Part shown: positions 6,090 through 7,826 of the stretch, piece by piece | Numbering within the stretch: position 1 is the first letter of the stretch | Layout: every line of letters starts with the position of its first letter | NCBI GenBank assembly: GCA_045628125.1 | Contig: JAZQPA010000208.1 | Location: 1 to 7,826, forward strand | Direction of reading: 5' to 3' | Source of the DNA: Minthousia sp045628125 | GTDB lineage: Bacteria > Bacteroidota > Bacteroidia > Bacteroidales > Bacteroidaceae | Length of the DNA: 7,826 nucleotides | The notes under the pieces: generated by a model | The model's database searches: none | Seen by the model: the letters and a program-made list of their open reading frames with translations, nothing else | What the model was told of the DNA's origin: nothing | Program-made: the position numbers and the translations under genes

Positions 6090-6806
6090 ATGAAAAAGCT
6101 TTTCAGTTTATTCGTATTGTTGATGGCCCTGGGCCTGAGTACCACAATGACATCTTGTAGTAAGAATGAGGATAACCCAACAGAGTATCTGGCAGTAGTA
6201 ACCGTAGTTCCTGGAACCGGTCAGGCAGGCATGGCTCTGAGAGTGGATGAGAATACCGTACTGCACCCAACCAATATCACCAAGTGTCCTTTCGACAAGG
6301 AGGTTCGCGCATTCGTACGTTATTATAAGACCGATAGTCAGAACACAGCCGGAATGACCGATGTGAACCTGACCTGGATGGACGATATGCTGACCAAGAA
6401 TCTGGCCGAGAACAAGGGCGCTGACAATTCCACCGCTTACGGCAGTGACGAGGTAGAGCTGTTCAACGACTGGTGCACCGTAGCCGAGGACGGTTACATG
6501 ACCCTTCACTTCAGTACACTTTTCAGCGCGGGTACCACCCATTACATCAATCTGGTGAATGTAAGCGATGCCGAGCACCCATTGAAGTTCCGTCTGTATC
6601 ACGATGCCAAGGGCGATAAGATGGGCCGCGAGAGAGATGGCTTTGTAGCTTTCAAGCTGTTCGACCGTACCGCTTATGACAAAGATGTAACCATCGAGTT
6701 GGAGTGGGATTCATTCTCAGGTGTAAAGACCGCACAGTTCAAGCACAACGCTCCAAAGCCTGTCGCTGCCGGCAGTGATGTGACCGTAAACCACGATTTG
6801 AAGTAA
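6090..6806 (+). CDS. NigD-like lipoprotein
   Basis: 238 residues. A lipoprotein signal peptide ends in the lipobox MTSC with Cys23; the following SKNED is acidic, which in Bacteroidetes can favour surface display. Residues about 32-105 look like the NigD-like N-terminal domain (GMALRVDENTVLHPTN, then PFDKEVRAFVRYY). Residues about 117-219 match the C-terminal beta-sandwich (YGSDEVELFNDWCTVAEDGY, HYINLV, DGFVAFKL, WDSFSGVKTAQF). The length is close to that usual for the family. NigD was first named from the nigrescin bacteriocin locus of Prevotella nigrescens; the biochemical role of the family is unknown, and many Bacteroidetes carry several copies. The gene has its own promoter, a near-copy of the one driving the amidase gene, so the two products are probably made together. 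A strong terminator follows. The family call is from remembered motif patterns, not a search. Confidence 0.88.
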   Translation: MKKLFSLFVLLMALGLSTTMTSCSKNEDNPTEYLAVVTVVPGTGQAGMALRVDENTVLHPTNITKCPFDKEVRAFVRYYKTDSQNTAGMTDVNLTWMDDMLTKNLAENKGADNSTAYGSDEVELFNDWCTVAEDGYMTLHFSTLFSAGTTHYINLVNVSDAEHPLKFRLYHDAKGDKMGRERDGFVAFKLFDRTAYDKDVTIELEWDSFSGVKTAQFKHNAPKPVAAGSDVTVNHDLK

Positions 6807-6824
6807 CGCCAAATAATGAAGAGT

Positions 6825-6861
6825 AAATACCGGCTTCAGCAGTGCAGCCGGTATTTTTTTT
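6825..6861 (+). terminator. Rho-independent terminator after the NigD-like gene
   Basis: An 11-bp perfect stem (AAATACCGGCT at 6825-6835 with AGCCGGTATTT at 6846-6856) surrounds a ten-base loop and runs straight into a T tract to 6861. It stands between this gene and the convergent minus-strand micro-genes. The minus-strand side lacks a good T tract, so its use in that direction is doubtful. Confidence 0.9.
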
Positions 6862-6867
6862 GTTTCT

Positions 6868-6954
6868 CTACAGAATCCCATAAGCCGTCAGGACTCCAGT
6901 AAGTGCCGTGAGCAGTGCATTAATAATGATGCTCCATTTATTCTGCTTATTCAT
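6868..6954 (-). CDS. Smalltalk-like 28-residue membrane micro-protein
   Basis: A 28-codon frame starts at the ATG complementary to 6954 and ends at TAG (6868-6870). The product begins MNKQNKWS and continues with one hydrophobic helix containing ALLTALTGVLTAYGIL at the C-terminus. The length, the MNKQ-K-W start, the single Ala/Leu/Thr-rich helix and the small-residue end recall the 'smalltalk protein' family of Bacteroides and Prevotella, whose function is unknown. It lies 19 bases after the 64-residue gene on the same strand, so both are probably co-transcribed. In other Bacteroidetes, as I remember, relatives sit next to N-acetylmuramoyl-L-alanine amidase genes; none is in view here. Confidence 0.68.
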   Translation of the reverse strand: MNKQNKWSIIINALLTALTGVLTAYGIL

Positions 6955-6973
6955 AGTTGTTGAGTTTTTAGTT

Positions 6974-7168
6974 TTATTTCTTCAGTTTCTCATTGATGTA
7001 GATTTCTATCCCAAATATACTGCCAGCATAGATCAGAATCTGTGCGAATATGTAGATAACTGTCTCATGAATTTCGCCTGGTGGTGGCAGGAATAAGGAG
7101 ATGTAAGCCAGCAGAATGCCTGCGCATAGCAGCATCACAGCTGAAAAATTCTTTGATTTCATAAGCAT
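6974..7168 (-). CDS. Small two-helix membrane protein, holin-like in layout
   Basis: 64 residues with two predicted membrane helices (about 9-27 and 37-57) joined by a short PPPGEIHE turn and ending in a basic tail (EKLKK). The pattern (hydrophobic helix, Pro-Pro-x-Gly-x-Ile turn, second helix with Gly-x-Phe-Gly-Ile) resembles small proteins that I recall from Bacteroidetes phages and phage-like regions, where holin-like roles have been supposed but not shown. A second ATG at 7162 would give 62 residues starting MKSKNF and is equally plausible. It leads a two-gene minus-strand unit with the 28-residue gene. No TAnnTTTG box is visible upstream. Its function is unknown. Confidence 0.65.
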   Translation of the reverse strand: MLMKSKNFSAVMLLCAGILLAYISLFLPPPGEIHETVIYIFAQILIYAGSIFGIEIYINEKLKK

Positions 7169-7224
7169 TCATTAGTTTTCCCTTAGTTTGTCATTCTTCC
7201 CCTCTATGTCATTCTGACCCTCAT

Positions 7225-7252
7225 TGTCATTCCGAACGTAGTGAGGAATCTT
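7225..7252 (+). repeat. GTCATTC-type interspersed repeat, copy 1
   Basis: TGTCATTCCGAACGTAGTGA followed by GGAATCTT. It is a direct-orientation relative of the unit at 7290. Units of this form (GTCATTCTGA...GAAGAATCTT) are widespread between genes in Bacteroidetes. Two short partial starts, GTCATTCT, precede it at about 7190 and 7208. A small GGGCT-TT-AGCCC hairpin follows at 7255-7266. Confidence 0.7.
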
Positions 7253-7289
7253 GAGGGCTTTAGCCCGAATAAAATAAGGCTTTACTTAT

Positions 7290-7384
7290 TGTCATCCTGA
7301 GCAGAGCGAAGGATCTTACCTCGCGAGTATGAAAAGTATGCACTACTTATTCAGAAAGATGCTTCGCTATCGCTCAGGATGGCA
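7290..7384 (+). repeat. Inverted pair of GTCATCCTGAGC repeats forming a long hairpin
   Basis: The left arm (7290-7317) reads TGTCATCCTGAGC...GCGAAGGATCTT; the right arm (7356-7384) is its near reverse complement, reading AAGATGCTTCGCTATCGCTC then AGGATGGCA. Only a few positions differ, and the arms are separated by 38 bases. Transcribed RNA would fold into a stem of nearly 30 bp. The layout suits a REP-like non-autonomous element; no transposase is in the window. Confidence 0.75.
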
Positions 7385-7405
7385 GAAAAAAATCTCAATC
7401 TCAAA

Positions 7406-7493
7406 TCTCAATTATGGTGCAAGCCGAATGCAGAGTCAAGCTTGCTTGAACTATGCTGAGGCGCAGCCCATAATCGAGACGAAGTCTCAATTA
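7406..7493 (+). repeat. Second palindromic element flanked by 9-bp direct repeats
   Basis: TCTCAATTA occurs at 7406-7414 and again at 7485-7493. Between and overlapping them is an imperfect hairpin: outer arms ATTATGG (7411-7417) and CCATAAT (7468-7474), and an inner stem with TCAAG-CTTG-CTTGA at its tip and GCA/TGC below. This family differs from the GTCATTC repeats. The flanking repeats could be a target-site duplication, but TCTCAA also recurs at 7393, so slippage within a TCTCAAT array is an alternative. Confidence 0.55.
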
Positions 7494-7498
7494 GAAAA

Positions 7499-7826
7499 AT
7501 GGAAAAAGTAATATTGAAACTCAAACGCCACCGCATCCAGGATAAGACCTGTGACGGTAAACTATACACAGAGGGCGGAGCCTACATCTGCGATACGGCC
7601 GAGGCGGCACCTTATATGCTGGAACCGGGCGAATACCCACTCACACCCCGGTCGCACCGGATAGGGAAGGGCAATGGTGTTTATACTCTTCGTAAGCCCA
7701 CCATCTATGTGGGCACCTTCGTAGCACCCGGAATAGTGAAGTGCAGCGACCAGGCCTACGAACGCCTGCGTCAGCGCATCAAGAAAGCCCGGCAACGGGG
7801 CAGCAAAACCTTCCTCGTGGTGGAAT
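7499..7826 (+). CDS. DUF5675-like protein, 3' truncated by window edge
   Basis: The frame opens at the ATG at 7499 (MEKVILKLKRHRIQDKTCDG) and stays open for 109 codons to the right edge. The segment GKLYTEGGAYICDTAEAAPY followed by LEPGEYPLT resembles the start of DUF5675 proteins, in which a short strand, a CDTxE motif and a PxGxYPLT motif come in this order. The later YERLRQRIKKA helix and terminal strand TFLVVE also fit. The family is common in Bacteroidetes genomes and phages and has no established function. The start sits just after the palindromic element, six bases after its second direct repeat. With the two micro-genes it might belong to a phage-derived segment. The family call is tentative. 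Confidence 0.6.
   Translation, partial: MEKVILKLKRHRIQDKTCDGKLYTEGGAYICDTAEAAPYMLEPGEYPLTPRSHRIGKGNGVYTLRKPTIYVGTFVAPGIVKCSDQAYERLRQRIKKARQRGSKTFLVVE

Noticed and set aside
6908..7096. 62-codon plus-strand hydrophobic frame
   Set aside because: It is the complement of the two minus-strand membrane micro-genes, whose frames have better starts and conserved-looking motifs.
7329..7511. 60-codon plus-strand frame in the repeat region
   Set aside because: It runs through both palindromic elements and overlaps the start of the DUF5675-like gene; no domain-like content.
1..7826. tRNA or rRNA genes
   Set aside because: No cloverleaf with a TTCGA-type arm and CCA-end context, and no rRNA-like blocks, were found on reading both strands by eye.

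Overview
The window looks like chromosomal DNA of a Bacteroidales bacterium, most likely a gut or oral Prevotellaceae or Bacteroidaceae member. Evidence for this: lipoproteins with typical Bacteroidetes signal peptides; a NigD-like lipoprotein; a '-7' promoter box of the Bacteroidetes form TAnnTTTG; start codons without strong Shine-Dalgarno sequences; a 'smalltalk'-type micro-protein; and interspersed GTCATTCTGA-type repeats.

Layout, left to right. (1) 1-2016 is the 3' end of a nonribosomal peptide synthetase (NRPS): most of an adenylation domain, a carrier domain and a terminal thioesterase, so this is the last module of an assembly line that begins outside the window. The thioesterase has Cys where Ser is usual. 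(2) Five bases later comes a small cytoplasmic FKBP-type prolyl isomerase, closed by a strong terminator. (3) 2613-3896 encodes a lipoprotein of the choloylglycine hydrolase / penicillin V acylase (Ntn amidase) family. (4) 3969-5900 encodes a five-helix membrane protein with a periplasmic LtaS/EptA-like alkaline-phosphatase-fold domain. (5) 6090-6806 encodes a NigD-like lipoprotein, followed by a strong terminator. (6) On the minus strand are two micro-genes, a 64-residue two-helix membrane protein and a 28-residue smalltalk-like protein that is only visible by hand translation. (7) 7170-7498 is repeat-rich non-coding DNA with two hairpin families. (8) From 7499 an incomplete DUF5675-like gene runs off the right edge.

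The most notable non-coding signal is that genes 3 and 5, about 3.4 kb apart, have near-copies of the same promoter. Each has a -7 box preceded by three TTACAA sites on one face of the helix (steps of 20/21 and 31 bp), the last one sitting where a -33 box would be. This predicts that the surface or periplasmic amidase and the NigD-like lipoprotein share one unidentified activator.

How the genes may work together is inference. An NRPS product released by the Cys thioesterase could be exported and then trimmed, activated or inactivated by the neighbouring lipoprotein amidase. The NigD-like lipoprotein and the AP-fold envelope enzyme could act in immunity or surface modification. Nothing in the window proves that these genes form one cluster; the terminators at 2440 and 3916 separate them into distinct transcription units.
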